From Pseudomonas chlororaphis subsp. chlororaphis (GTDB taxonomy: Bacteria > Pseudomonadota > Gammaproteobacteria > Pseudomonadales > Pseudomonadaceae): DNA of 64,000 nucleotides. Numbering within the stretch: the first letter of the stretch is position 1; each line of letters opens with the position of its first letter. The stretch spans positions 4,650,001 through 4,714,000 of the forward strand of contig NZ_CP027712.1 in assembly GCF_003945765.1 (NCBI RefSeq), written 5' to 3'. Below, one piece after another: positions 9,980 through 18,389 of the stretch. Position numbers and translations under genes: made by a program. The notes under the pieces were generated by a model. That model was given only the letters and a program-made list of their open reading frames with translations. It was not told where the DNA came from and searched no databases.

Positions 9980-10420
9980 TCAGGCCTGGGGCATTTTGCG
10001 GAAACCCACCGCCAGGCGGTTCCAGCTGTTGATGGTGGCGATGGCCAGGCTCAGGTCGACCTGTTCGCTGGGGCTGAACTGGCTGCTCAGCAGCTCGTAG
10101 TCGGCATCCGGCGCATGGGTTTCGCTGACCCGGGTCAGGGACTCGGTCCAGGCCAGGGCGGCCCGTTCGCGGTCGGTGAAGAACGGCGCTTCGCGCCAGA
10201 CCGAGACCGCGTACAGGCGGCGCTCGGTTTCCCCGCTCTTGCGCGCGTCGGCGGTGTGCATGTCGACGCAGAAGGCGCAGCCGTTGATCTGCGAGGCGCG
10301 CAGCTTCACCAGCTCGATCAGCGACTTTTCCAGGGGCAGTTTCGATACCGCGGTTTCCAGCGCGATCATGGCTTTGAGGGCGTCCGGCGAGGCGGTGTAG
10401 AAGTCGATACGCGGTTGCAT
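9980..10420 (-). CDS. AhpD-like carboxymuconolactone decarboxylase family protein
   Basis: A 146-residue all-helical protein of the CMD/AhpD superfamily. The diagnostic redox motif is 'QINGCAFCVDMHTADARKSG' (CxxC followed by His), as in alkylhydroperoxidase AhpD-type proteins, and 'SFNRLAVGF'-like sequence ('NSWNRLAVGFRKMPQA') ends the chain. Such proteins reduce peroxides through the paired cysteines or act as small dehydratase-like enzymes. I start it at the ATG at 10420 (MQPRIDFYTAS); a further in-frame start at 10438 exists. It is a single gene with no obvious operon partner. Confidence 0.88.
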   Translation of the reverse strand: MQPRIDFYTASPDALKAMIALETAVSKLPLEKSLIELVKLRASQINGCAFCVDMHTADARKSGETERRLYAVSVWREAPFFTDRERAALAWTESLTRVSETHAPDADYELLSSQFSPSEQVDLSLAIATINSWNRLAVGFRKMPQA

Positions 10421-10526
10421 GGTGTGGCTCCAGATCAAATGAATGTGGCGCTACGTTAAGCCCGGGCCTGGTCCTAACCAATAACCAATTCCGGCTAAGA
10501 CCAGGTGACCAATGCCCCCCTCTTGC

Positions 10527-10604
10527 GTAGGAGCGCAGCTTGCGCGCGATCCGCGCAGCGGCCATTCACCGATGACGCTATCGCGCGCAAGCTGCGCGCC
10601 TGCA
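10527..10604. repeat. REP/REPIN-type inverted repeat
   Basis: The arms 10527-10550 (GTAGGAGCGCAGCTTGCGCG...) and 10580-10604 (its near reverse complement) enclose a 29-base loop. It matches the 'GTAGGAGCGnGCTTGCnCGCGAT' class of extragenic palindromes common in fluorescent pseudomonads and lies between the AhpD-like and MscS genes. Confidence 0.8.
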
Positions 10605-10622
10605 GGGGCCGTGCATGGACGC

Positions 10623-12065
10623 TCAGGCGCGCCGGCGCAGCCACTGCATAAAGCCTTTTTTCACCGCCGGCCGCGGGCTTTCCTGGGTCAGGGTCTGGGC
10701 GATGTGCTGGCGGAAATCCAGGAGGTTTTTCATCGCGTCGCTGATGTCGCGCCGCGCATCCAGGCACGGCTTGAGGTATTCGTTTTCGATGCGGTACAGG
10801 GTGCAGAAGGTCTTGGCCGAGAAGTCCGCCGCGGTCGCCTGATCGGCAACCCCCGCCTCGCCTATCACTTCGCCCGGCCCCATGCGTCCGGCCTCGAAGG
10901 GCTTGCCATCGCGGATCAGGCTGACCGAGACCACCCCCGATTCGATGATCAGCAGGTGATCGCTGACCTCGCCCGCCGGCAGGATGGTCTCGCCGGCGCG
11001 GAAGGTCTGCAGGGTCATGTTCTGGCTGAAGGTTTCCTTCTCTTCCTGGCGCAGGGTGGAGAAGATGCTCGAGCTGTCCAGCAGCGCCCGCGGGCGCGAC
11101 AGGTGGGCCGCCACGCTGCTTTCACCGCTGGACAACAGGCTGACGCCGGACGCCTGCAAGTGCCGGAAGGCCAGGTCGAACAACTGGTTGCGCACTTCGC
11201 GCTTCTGCCCCATGGAGGCCACGAAGCCGCTGATTTCGTACTCCACCCCCGCATTGCCCGAGCTTTTCAGGGCCACGCTGGGGGCCGGCTTGGGGAGCAG
11301 GAAACGGCAACCGAGCATGGCCCGTTCCAGCGCCTCGATCACCGTTTGCGGCCGCGCATGGGGGCTGACCTGGAGGCTGATGGAAAGCCCGTGCATATCG
11401 GCGGGACGGCTGAAGTTGATGATCTTGGCCTTGGCCGCCAGGGAATTGGGGATCACCGCCATGCTGCCCTGGGAGGTCTGCAGCCGGGTGGCGCGCCAGT
11501 CGATATCGGTGACCCTACCTTCGGTGCCGTCGATGGAGATCCAGTCATCGAGCTGATACGGCTTGGTGGTGTTCAGCACGATGCCGGAGAACACGTCGCT
11601 GAGGGTGCTTTGCAGCGCCAGGCCGACAATGATCGCCACCGCGCCGGAGGTGGCCAGCACGCCCTTGACCGGCAGCTCCAGCACATAGGCCATGGCGGCG
11701 ATGATGGCGATCAGGAAAATCACCGCCCCCATCAAGTCCTGCAACAGCCGCCCGGTATGCCCGACCCGTTGCATCATCAGGGTGCCGAGCAACACCGTCA
11801 GGGTCCGCGCGCCGAACAGCCACCACCCGATCTGCAACCCGGTGGCGGCCAGGTGCAGCGGCACGTCCTCCGGCCAGGGCGCCGCCTGCATCGGGTTCAG
11901 GCCCTGGTTGAACAACAGCACGCTGTACAGGGTGAAGATCAGCACCCGCACCAGCAGCTTCCAGTAACCGCCGCGAGCGCCGATCAGGCGCCACAGCAGC
12001 ATGTCCAGCAGGATCAGGATCAGCGCGGCGAACAGCGGGTGGTCGGCGAACAGGTTCGGCATCAA
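10623..12065 (-). CDS. MscS-type mechanosensitive channel with C-terminal cyclic-nucleotide-binding domain
   Basis: A 480-residue membrane protein. Several hydrophobic segments occupy about residues 8-165, ending in the Gly/Ala-rich pore helix region 'GVLATSGAVAIIVGLALQST', followed by the MscS beta domain ('PYQLDDWISIDGTEGRVTDI', 'NSLAAKAKIINFSRP'). From about residue 335 a cyclic-nucleotide-binding fold follows ('GETILPAGEVSDHLLIIESG', 'GRMGPGEVIGEAGVADQA'). This is the MscS-CNBD arrangement, in which ligand binding gates or modulates a small-conductance channel. The cyclic nucleotide cannot be told. The ATG at 12062 (second Met) is an equally good start. No operon partner is visible. Confidence 0.88.
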   Translation of the reverse strand: MMPNLFADHPLFAALILILLDMLLWRLIGARGGYWKLLVRVLIFTLYSVLLFNQGLNPMQAAPWPEDVPLHLAATGLQIGWWLFGARTLTVLLGTLMMQRVGHTGRLLQDLMGAVIFLIAIIAAMAYVLELPVKGVLATSGAVAIIVGLALQSTLSDVFSGIVLNTTKPYQLDDWISIDGTEGRVTDIDWRATRLQTSQGSMAVIPNSLAAKAKIINFSRPADMHGLSISLQVSPHARPQTVIEALERAMLGCRFLLPKPAPSVALKSSGNAGVEYEISGFVASMGQKREVRNQLFDLAFRHLQASGVSLLSSGESSVAAHLSRPRALLDSSSIFSTLRQEEKETFSQNMTLQTFRAGETILPAGEVSDHLLIIESGVVSVSLIRDGKPFEAGRMGPGEVIGEAGVADQATAADFSAKTFCTLYRIENEYLKPCLDARRDISDAMKNLLDFRQHIAQTLTQESPRPAVKKGFMQWLRRRA

Positions 12066-12130
12066 GCAACTCCAGCACGGTCAGAGGCGCGACAATCTCA
12101 CACAAGCGACCTTGCAGGTATAGCCGGAGA

Positions 12131-12162
12131 AACAAAAACAGGGGCCTCATGGGAGGCCCCTG
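12131..12162 (-). terminator. Rho-independent terminator (minus strand)
   Basis: CAGGGGCCTC/GAGGCCCCTG arms (12139-12148 and 12153-12162) form a 10-bp stem; on the minus strand it is followed by TTTTTGTTT. It lies downstream of the YcaC-type genes, after the two REPIN-like repeats, and upstream of the MscS gene. Confidence 0.8.
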
Positions 12163-12183
12163 CCTGCAACGATGTTGCTCACT

Positions 12184-12296
12184 CTGTAGCCGCTGCCGAG
12201 CCCGCGAGGCTGCGATCAACCCCGCAGGGGGAGCAGGATCTTGAGATCGCTTAAGGACCTTCGGTCCTATCGCAGCCTGCGGCAGCGGCTACAGGG
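12184..12296. repeat. REPIN-like element, copy 1 of a tandem pair
   Basis: Arms CTGTAGCCGCTGCCG... and ...CGGCAGCGGCTACAGG are inverted around about 80 bases that include GGACCTTCGGTCC, itself a small hairpin. The next element at 12324-12436 repeats nearly the same sequence in the same orientation. Confidence 0.85.
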
Positions 12297-12323
12297 GTTG
12301 TGACCTACCGATCGGCGCTAACC

Positions 12324-12436
12324 CTGTAGCCGCTGCCGAGCTTGCGAGGCTGCGATCGACTGCGCAGCAGGCGCAGGGTCTTGAAACCGCTGGAGGACCT
12401 TCGGTCCTATCGCAGCCTGCGGCAGCGGCTACAGGG
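12324..12436. repeat. REPIN-like element, copy 2 of a tandem pair
   Basis: Same structure and orientation as 12184-12296 (GTAGCCGCTGCCG arms, GGACCTTCGGTCC in the middle) with differences in the spacer (for example ATCGACTGCGCAGCAGG against ATCAACCCCGCAGGGGG). The gap between copies is 27 bases. Together with the terminator these fill the 430-base space between the MscS gene and the YcaC-type gene. Confidence 0.85.
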
Positions 12437-12497
12437 AATGGCGACACCTCCGATAGCCCGGTCGTGCTCACTGCCTTGTGTAGCCGCCGCTGGCAGG

Positions 12498-13124
12498 TCA
12501 CTTGCCCTGGGTCAGAGTGGTGTAGCTGGTGATCAGGTTGCGGTAGTCCGGGATGTGGTTGGAGAACAAGGTGCCCAGGCCCTCGATGTCGTTGCGCCAG
12601 TCGCGGTGCAGCTCGCAGGCCAGGCCGAACCAGGTCATCAACTGGGCGCCGGCGGTGGACATGCGGTTCCATGCAGAATCGCGAGTCAGGGCGTTGAAGG
12701 TGCCGGAGGCGTCGGTGACCACGAACACCTCGAAGCCTTCTTCCAGGGCCGACAGCGCCGGGAAGGCCACGCAAACCTCGGTCACCACGCCGGCGATGAT
12801 CAGTTGCTTCTTGCCGGTGGCCTTGATCGCCTTGACGAAGTCCTCGTTGTCCCAGGCGTTGATCTGGCCGGGCCGGGCGATGTACGGCGCGTCCGGGAAC
12901 AGCGCCTTGAGCTCGGGCACCAGCGGGCCATTGGGGCCGGTTTCGAAGCTGGTGGTGAGGATGGTCGGCAGCTTGAAGTACTTGGCCAGGTCGGCCAGGG
13001 CCAGCACGTTGTTCTTGAACTTGTCCGGGTCGATGTCGCGCACCAGGGACAGCAGGCCGGCCTGGTGATCCACCAGCAGCACGGCGGCGTTGTCTTTGTC
13101 GAGACGCTTGTAGGCAGTAGTCAT
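12498..13124 (-). CDS. YcaC-type cysteine hydrolase (isochorismatase superfamily)
   Basis: A 208-residue protein of the YcaC branch. Catalytic residues are visible: Asp in 'AVLLVDHQAGLLS', Lys in 'KATGKKQLIIAG' and Cys in 'GVVTEVCVAFPALSALEEGF'; the conserved 'ARPGQINAWDNEDF' segment is also present. YcaC-like enzymes form large ring-shaped oligomers and their substrate is unknown. The gene follows a second hydrolase (13181-13864) on the same strand with 56 bases between them and probably shares its transcript, which starts from the pirin gene. It is the intact paralogue of the broken gene at 3.5-4.1 kb. Confidence 0.87.
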   Translation of the reverse strand: MTTAYKRLDKDNAAVLLVDHQAGLLSLVRDIDPDKFKNNVLALADLAKYFKLPTILTTSFETGPNGPLVPELKALFPDAPYIARPGQINAWDNEDFVKAIKATGKKQLIIAGVVTEVCVAFPALSALEEGFEVFVVTDASGTFNALTRDSAWNRMSTAGAQLMTWFGLACELHRDWRNDIEGLGTLFSNHIPDYRNLITSYTTLTQGK

Positions 13125-13180
13125 GGGGTAGTCCTCGCTTCTTGTCGATACCGACTGGACGTCGGCGTGGGGGTGCAGCT

Positions 13181-13864
13181 TCAGCGCTGGGAATCCAGCA
13201 CTTCGTGCTCGTTCGCCACTTGCTGGGCCTTGAGGTAGCTCTCGATCAGCAACTGGTAATGCGGCATGGCCTGGGCGTAGACCGCGGCCCATTGCTCGGC
13301 GTCCGGGCGGTTCCACGAACCCTGCAGCTCGGAAAGCGTCGCCATGATGTCGATCGGCACCACCCCGGCCTGGGCCAGGCGGGCGATGGTCAGATCGGTG
13401 GCCAGCCGCGAATGGTTGCCCGAGGCATCGACCACCGCGAACACCTTGTAGCCTTCATGCACCGCGGCGATCGACGGAAACGCCAGGCAGACGCTGGTCA
13501 GGGTGCCGGCGATCACCAGGGTTTTCTTGCCGGTGGCTTCTACCGCCGCCCGGAACTGGGGATTGTCCCAGGCGTTGATTTCGCCTTTGCGCGCCACGTA
13601 CTGGGCATGGGGCGCCTCCTGGTGGATTTCCGGGATCAGCGGGCCGTTGGGGCCCTGGGGCACCGAGGCCGTGGTGATCACCGGCATCTTCAGCAAGGTC
13701 GCGGCTTTTGCCAGGGCGATGGCATTGGCCCGCAATTGCGGCACGTCCATGTCCTTGACGATCTGGAACAGCCCGCTCTGGTGGTCGATCAGCAGCATCG
13801 CCGCGTCGTTGGGGTCGATGGTCGGCTTGGCGCCATCGAAGTTGGCAGCATTGAAGTTGTTCAT
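13181..13864 (-). CDS. YcaC-related cysteine hydrolase (isochorismatase superfamily)
   Basis: A 227-residue protein, slightly longer than its neighbour at both ends. The pattern is the same: Asp in '[15 protein letters not shown]', '[14 protein letters not shown]', Lys in '[20 protein letters not shown]', which also carries the catalytic Cys. The N-terminal extension '[16 protein letters not shown]' precedes the fold. Substrate unknown. It lies between pirin (98 bases upstream) and another YcaC paralogue (56 bases downstream), all on the minus strand, and is probably part of one operon under the divergent LysR regulator at 14941. Confidence 0.87.
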   Translation of the reverse strand: MNNFNAANFDGAKPTIDPNDAAMLLIDHQSGLFQIVKDMDVPQLRANAIALAKAATLLKMPVITTASVPQGPNGPLIPEIHQEAPHAQYVARKGEINAWDNPQFRAAVEATGKKTLVIAGTLTSVCLAFPSIAAVHEGYKVFAVVDASGNHSRLATDLTIARLAQAGVVPIDIMATLSELQGSWNRPDAEQWAAVYAQAMPHYQLLIESYLKAQQVANEHEVLDSQR

Positions 13865-13962
13865 GTGCAGTTCCTCTTCCGTTTAGGGCATTTGTTGAAG
13901 GCAACAGCCATCCCTGGCCCTGAACCGGCCTACACGTCCTGTGCAAGTCGGTAAGCGGGGGG

Positions 13963-14829
13963 TCAGCCAGGCATCTGGCCGAAACGACCGGACTGGAAGT
14001 CAACGAAGGCCTGGTGGATCTCGGCCTCGCTGTTCATCACGAACGGACCATGGCCGACGATGGGCTCGTCGATTGGTTCGCCGCTGAGCAGCAGCACCAC
14101 CGCGTCGTTGTTGGCTTCCAGGCTGAGCTGGTCGCCGTCGCGTTCGAACAGCACCAGCTGGCCTTCGCGCACTACTTCCTGGCCATTGACCTGGAGCGTG
14201 CCGCGCAGCAGCACCAGGGCGGTGTTGCGCCCCTCGTGCAGGTCGAGGGTCAGGGGCTTGCCGGCATTCAGGCGGATGTCCCAGACGTCGATGGGCGTGA
14301 AGGTGCGGGCCGGGCCCTTGACGCCGTCGTACTCGCCGGCGATCAACCGCAGGGTGCCGGCCTTGTCCTTCAGGGCGATGGCCGGGATGTCGCCATCGAG
14401 GATGGTCTGGTAACCGGGCGCGGCCATCTTGTCCCGCGCCGGCAGGTTGACCCACAGTTGGACCATGTCCAGGGTGCCGCCGGACCGGGCGAACGCTGCG
14501 GAGTGAAACTCCTCATGGAGAATCCCCGAGGCCGCGGTCATCCATTGCACATCGCCAGGGCCAATCTTGCCGCCGCTGCCGGTGGAGTCGCGGTGCTCCA
14601 CCTCGCCCTTGTAGACGATGGTCACGGTTTCGAAGCCGCGGTGGGGGTGCTGGCCCACGCCGCGCCGCCCCTGGGTCGGGGTGAATTCAGCCGGGCCGGC
14701 ATGGTCGAGCAGCAGGAACGGGCTGATGTGCTTGCCCAGGTTGTCGTAGGAAAACAGCGTGCGCACCGGGAAGCCGTCGCCCACCCAATGGGCCCGTGGG
14801 CTGGTGTAGATACCGATGATGTTTTTCAT
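13963..14829 (-). CDS. pirin family protein (bicupin)
   Basis: A 288-residue bicupin. Metal ligands of the N-terminal cupin are visible in 'GQHPHRGFETVTIVYKGEVE' (His-x-His spacing) and 'ASGILHEEFHS' (His and Glu). The C-terminal cupin holds 'RNTALVLLRGTLQVNGQEVV' and 'VLLLSGEPIDEPIVGHGPFV', the usual pirin end. It is clearly diverged from the pirin at 2.6 kb but shares the fold and ligand pattern. It appears to be the first gene of a row with two YcaC-type hydrolases and faces away from a LysR gene, with 111 bases between starts. Confidence 0.89.
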   Translation of the reverse strand: MKNIIGIYTSPRAHWVGDGFPVRTLFSYDNLGKHISPFLLLDHAGPAEFTPTQGRRGVGQHPHRGFETVTIVYKGEVEHRDSTGSGGKIGPGDVQWMTAASGILHEEFHSAAFARSGGTLDMVQLWVNLPARDKMAAPGYQTILDGDIPAIALKDKAGTLRLIAGEYDGVKGPARTFTPIDVWDIRLNAGKPLTLDLHEGRNTALVLLRGTLQVNGQEVVREGQLVLFERDGDQLSLEANNDAVVLLLSGEPIDEPIVGHGPFVMNSEAEIHQAFVDFQSGRFGQMPG

Positions 14830-14919
14830 GCGGGTGCCTCCGAAATGGGTGAGTTATTTCGTTGGATACACCTTAAAACCCATACCTTTGATGCACTAGA
14901 CTGCAAAAATCGCTCTTAG

Positions 14920-14937
14920 CGTTCTATTTGGAGAACG
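14920..14937. promoter_or_regulatory. candidate LysR operator: CGTTCT-N6-AGAACG palindrome
   Basis: A perfect 6+6 inverted repeat with a 6-base spacer lies in the shared LysR/pirin promoter interval and ends three bases before the LysR GTG start, covering its ribosome site (GGAG). Such a position would suit autorepression. The assignment is inferred from symmetry and position only. Confidence 0.45.
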
Positions 14938-14940
14938 ATA

Positions 14941-15846
14941 GTGGAAGACCTCAATACCCTCTACTACTTCACCCAGGTCGTCGAACACCGTGGTTTCGCC
15001 GCCGCCGGACGCGCCCTGGACATGCCCAAGTCCAAGCTCAGCCGGCGCATTGCCCAGCTCGAGGAACGCCTCGGCGTGCGCCTGATTCACCGCACCAGCC
15101 GCCACTGTTCGCTCACCGAGATCGGTCATGAGTACTACCAGCGTTGCCTGGCCATGCGCGTGGAAGCGGAAAGCGCCGCGGAAGTCATCGAGCGCAACCG
15201 TTCCGAGCCCCAGGGCCTGGTGCGCATCAGTTGCCCGACCGCGCTGCTCAACTCCTGGGTCGGGCCGATGCTGACCCGCTACATGCTCAAGTACCCGCTG
15301 GTGGAGCTGTTCATCGAGAGCACCAACCGCCGGGTCGACCTGATCCACGAAGGTTTCGACATCGCCCTGCGGGTGCGCTTCCCGCCATTGGAAAGCAGCG
15401 ACCTGGTGATGAAGGTGCTGGGCAACAGCACCCAGTGCCTGGTCGGCCACCCGGACTTTCTCGCGCGCCTGTCGAGCCCCGCCTCCCCCGCCGACCTCAG
15501 CGGCCTGCCGAGCCTGCATTGGGGCGCGGCGCAACGCGAATACCAGTGGGAGCTGTTCGGCCCGGACGAGACGCTCGCGCAGATTCGCCACAAGCCACGG
15601 ATGGTCACCGACGACCTGATTGCCCTGCGCCAGGCGGCGCTGGCGGGAATCGGCATCGTCCACCTGCCCAGCGTGGTGGTGCGCGACGATGTGGCCGCCG
15701 GGCGCCTGGTGCAGCTGGTACCGGACTGGGCGCCCAAGTGCGGGATCGTCCATGCGATCTTCCCGTCGCGCCGTGGCCTGCTGCCGTCGGTGCGCACCCT
15801 GATCGACTTTCTCGGCGAGGAGTTCAGCCGCAGCGATATCACCTGA
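14941..15846 (+). CDS. LysR-family transcriptional regulator
   Basis: A 301-residue LysR protein starting with GTG at 14941, preceded by GGAG. The helix-turn-helix lies around residues 15-60 ('RGFAAAGRALDMPKSKLSRR'), followed by 'LEERLGVRLIHRTSRH' and the effector domain (about 90-295), including 'LIHEGFDIALRVRFPPLESS'. It belongs to the same CrgA/AaeR-like branch as the window's other non-AmpR LysR genes. It diverges from the pirin-YcaC-YcaC row and is its likely regulator. Inducer unknown. Confidence 0.9.
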   Translation: MEDLNTLYYFTQVVEHRGFAAAGRALDMPKSKLSRRIAQLEERLGVRLIHRTSRHCSLTEIGHEYYQRCLAMRVEAESAAEVIERNRSEPQGLVRISCPTALLNSWVGPMLTRYMLKYPLVELFIESTNRRVDLIHEGFDIALRVRFPPLESSDLVMKVLGNSTQCLVGHPDFLARLSSPASPADLSGLPSLHWGAAQREYQWELFGPDETLAQIRHKPRMVTDDLIALRQAALAGIGIVHLPSVVVRDDVAAGRLVQLVPDWAPKCGIVHAIFPSRRGLLPSVRTLIDFLGEEFSRSDIT

Positions 15847-15970
15847 GGATGCGCGCAAGGTGAAGCCTGGCCGAATCTTCCGACCTGTGGCGTTTTTGAC
15901 ACTGGCCGAAATAATATTTCGAACATAATATTTTCATCGTCATCTTGTTCCGCCCAGTGAGGAAACGCCC

Positions 15971-16510
15971 ATGCAAAGCCCATCACGCGAGGCCACCCTG
16001 GCCCAGTGGATCGCCCAGGAACAGGCCATGCGCGCGCGCCTGGCCGGTCCGGGCAGCCTGTCCCTGGCCGAGGTCAGCGCCCTCTCCCCCGCCGAGTTCT
16101 TCGACGGCATCGGCAACGGCGAATTGCCCTCGCCACCCATCGGTACGTTGCTGGACTTCATCCCCATCGAATGGTCCGCCGGGCACTTCGTGTTCCAGGG
16201 CACCCCGGATGCCCGCCATTACAACCCGCTGGGCAGCGTGCACGGCGGTTATGCCGCGACCCTGCTGGACTCCTGCATGGGTTGCGCGATCCACACCCGC
16301 CTGAACAAAGGCCAGGGCTACACCACCCTGGACCTGCGCATCAGCTATGTGCGGGCCCTGACCGGCAGCAGCGGGCCGATCCGCGCCGAAGGCAAGATCG
16401 TCCACCTGGGCCGCTCCACCGCCCTGGCCGAAGGGCGGATCTACGACGTCGATGGCCGCCTGTACGCCACCGGCTCCACCACCTGCATGATTCTTGAAGC
16501 GCGTGGCTGA
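15971..16510 (+). CDS. PaaI-type hotdog-fold thioesterase
   Basis: A 179-residue single-domain hotdog protein. The family core is 'GSVHGGYAATLLDSCMGCAI' (the HGG motif leading into the long helix with the catalytic acidic residue), preceded by 'FVFQGTPDARHYNPLGSVHG' and followed by 'GYTTLDLRISYVRALTG'. Such proteins hydrolyse acyl- or aryl-CoA thioesters. The particular thioester is not predictable. The ATG at 15971 has GAGGAAA upstream. It is flanked by a LysR gene and, after a REP-like repeat, an aldo/keto reductase; no functional link is evident. Confidence 0.87.
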   Translation: MQSPSREATLAQWIAQEQAMRARLAGPGSLSLAEVSALSPAEFFDGIGNGELPSPPIGTLLDFIPIEWSAGHFVFQGTPDARHYNPLGSVHGGYAATLLDSCMGCAIHTRLNKGQGYTTLDLRISYVRALTGSSGPIRAEGKIVHLGRSTALAEGRIYDVDGRLYATGSTTCMILEARG

Positions 16511-16524
16511 AACCGCCTCTGCGT

Positions 16525-16613
16525 CTGTAGAAGCGGGCCCGTTCGCGAAAAAACTACGGCTTGCGCTCAGCGGTGGCCGAGAGGACGTCTCGCGAGCAAG
16601 CTCGCGCCTACCA
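16525..16613. repeat. REP-like inverted repeat
   Basis: The TGTAGAAGCGGGCCCGTTCGCGA arm and the TCGCGAGCAAGCTCGCGCCTACC arm (16590-16613) are an imperfect inverted pair of the 'GTAGGAGCGAGCTTGCTCGCGA' class, located just after the thioesterase stop codon. Confidence 0.65.
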
Positions 16614-16735
16614 GGGATCGTGCCTGTCCGCGCATTCGTGATTCGCGGTAAAGATTGCTTTGCCTGTCCGGCGGTTTTTCTCAAGGGTGCGGACCGGGAT
16701 ACTCGTGGCCTTTCCACTGCCATCTGGAGTCATCC

Positions 16736-17539
16736 ATGTCTGTACCTGCTTTCGGCCTCGGCACCTTTCGCCTGCAAGGCCAGGTGGTCATCGACTCGGT
16801 CAGCACCGCGCTCGAGCTGGGCTACCGGGCGATCGACACCGCACAGATCTACGAGAACGAAGCCGAGGTCGGCCAGGCCATCGCCGACAGCGGCATCCCC
16901 CGCGACGAGCTGTTCGTCACCAGCAAGATCTGGGTTGCCAATTTCGCCCGCGACAAGCTGATCCCCAGTCTCAAGGACAGCCTGCGCAAGCTGCGGACCG
17001 ACTACCTGGACCTGACCCTGATCCACTGGCCGTCACCGGACGACCAGGTGCCGGTCGAAGAGTTCATGGCGGCGCTGCTGGAGGCCAGGCAACTGGGGTT
17101 GACCCGGCAGATCGGTGTTTCCAACTTCACCATCGACCTGATGCGGCAGGCCATCGCCGCGGTCGGTGCCGAGCACATCGCCACTAACCAGATCGAACTG
17201 CATCCCTACCTGCAGAACCGCAAGGTCGTGGAGTTTGCGCAAAGCCAGGGGATTCACATCACCTCGTACATGACGCTGGCCTACGGTGAAGTGCTCGAGG
17301 ACCCGGTCATCCAGCAGATCGCCGAGCGGCATCGGGCGACGCCGGCCCAAGTGACCCTGGCCTGGGCCATGCAATCGGGTCATGCGGTGATTCCCTCCTC
17401 GACCCGGCGCGCGAACCTGGAAAGCAACCTCAAGACCTGTGCCCTGACCCTGAGCGAGGCAGACATGCGGCGCATCGCCGATCTGGAGCGTGGTCATCGT
17501 CTGACCAGCCCCGCCGGCATTGCACCGGCGTGGGACTGA
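16736..17539 (+). CDS. aldo/keto reductase (2,5-diketo-D-gluconate reductase B-like)
   Basis: A 267-residue NADPH-dependent aldo/keto reductase. The catalytic tetrad can be read: Asp and Tyr in '[20 protein letters not shown]', Lys in 'FVTSKIW', His in 'LTLIHWPSP'. The C-terminal cofactor motif is '[20 protein letters not shown]'. The length and the start '[20 protein letters not shown]' resemble DkgB/YafB-like enzymes, which reduce small carbonyls such as methylglyoxal and 2,5-diketogluconate. The start at 16736 was chosen because the homology begins there; the longer frame upstream overlaps a REP-like repeat region. It stands alone and meets the receiver-like gene at 17544 convergently. Confidence 0.9.
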   Translation: MSVPAFGLGTFRLQGQVVIDSVSTALELGYRAIDTAQIYENEAEVGQAIADSGIPRDELFVTSKIWVANFARDKLIPSLKDSLRKLRTDYLDLTLIHWPSPDDQVPVEEFMAALLEARQLGLTRQIGVSNFTIDLMRQAIAAVGAEHIATNQIELHPYLQNRKVVEFAQSQGIHITSYMTLAYGEVLEDPVIQQIAERHRATPAQVTLAWAMQSGHAVIPSSTRRANLESNLKTCALTLSEADMRRIADLERGHRLTSPAGIAPAWD

Positions 17540-17543
17540 GGCC

Positions 17544-18023
17544 TTAACGCACCACGGCATTCAACCGAATGCCATCGGGGGCGATCTCTTCCTCATTGGA
17601 ACTGCTGGGAAACTTTCCGGCCGCCGGGATCTTGCTCCGGTGGCCGGTGTCGATGGCCGCCATCAAGCGGCTGATGGTCTCGTGGTCCGGCAGCGGCAGG
17701 CTGCTGATATACAGCTTGCGCTGCGGACCGAGTGGAATCGAAGGCACGCCGAGAAGCTCGGAGTCATAGACCAGCACATAACGGATCTGCGGGTTATCCA
17801 TGCAAAACGCCACGATATCGAGCCTGGCCTGCAACCCCAGCGAAGCGTTGATGATCAGCAAGTCCATTGGCTCACTGCCATATTCCACGACGTTCAACAC
17901 CTCGACGAGTCGATACATCGGTGCAATCCGGTAATAGCCCAGCTGGTTCAGCACCCGTTCGATCTTCATTCGATGAAAATGCTGTTCATCGGCGATCAGG
18001 ATTCGTAACGTTTTATTCGGCAT
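17544..18023 (-). CDS. degenerate receiver-domain protein (response-regulator-like, no phosphoacceptor Asp)
   Basis: A 159-residue protein starting MPNKTLRILIADEQHFHRMK. The beginning fits beta-1 of a CheY-like receiver with the acidic pair at residues 12-13. Where beta-3 should end in the phosphorylated Asp the sequence is 'PMDLLIINASLGLQ', giving Asn 59. After the fold there is a short tail and no output domain. A paralogue with the same opening (MPNK-LRILIAD) lies 370 bases upstream at 18390-18809. I chose the ATG at 18023 because the paralogue starts at the matching residue; an earlier in-frame start at 18065 is possible. Function unknown: probably a phosphorylation-independent or decoy receiver. 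Confidence 0.68.
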   Translation of the reverse strand: MPNKTLRILIADEQHFHRMKIERVLNQLGYYRIAPMYRLVEVLNVVEYGSEPMDLLIINASLGLQARLDIVAFCMDNPQIRYVLVYDSELLGVPSIPLGPQRKLYISSLPLPDHETISRLMAAIDTGHRSKIPAAGKFPSSSNEEEIAPDGIRLNAVVR

Positions 18024-18389
18024 TTTTTCGCGACCATGAAAAAAGTCTGAGATGACAGGCTCCAAGCCTATGAATAAAGGCTAGGGGAGCAGCCGATAGT
18101 TTTCTCTAAGGGATTTCTGAAAAGCCCTACTCCACATTACTAAAATGCGGCTTTCCCTTACTTTTTGGCCCAAAATGCTCGTTTCCCTGGGATATCCGCC
18201 CACATCGGCGGAACACATCGGCTATCCATGGGCGGCCATGAATCCTGCTTTTTATCCGCTCCGGATGGAGCCAAAAGACCCGTCCGGCCCCGGCAGCGGC
18301 CATCAGCAAACCGCTGGCCAGGTGGCGGTTTCCACCTCCAGCAGCATGACGCAAGCCCTGTTCCCATCAACGGCGGGGCTATTCAGTAT
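18024..18389. other. intergenic space between the two receiver-like genes
   Basis: 366 bases. I see no convincing gene, RNA gene or repeat. It is noticeably more AT-rich near 18060-18180 than its surroundings and presumably holds the promoter of the 17544-18023 gene. Confidence 0.5.

Noticed and set aside
10512..12254. 580-codon open frame on the plus strand
   Set aside because: Antisense to the MscS-CNBD gene; no recognisable domain, and it runs across repeats.
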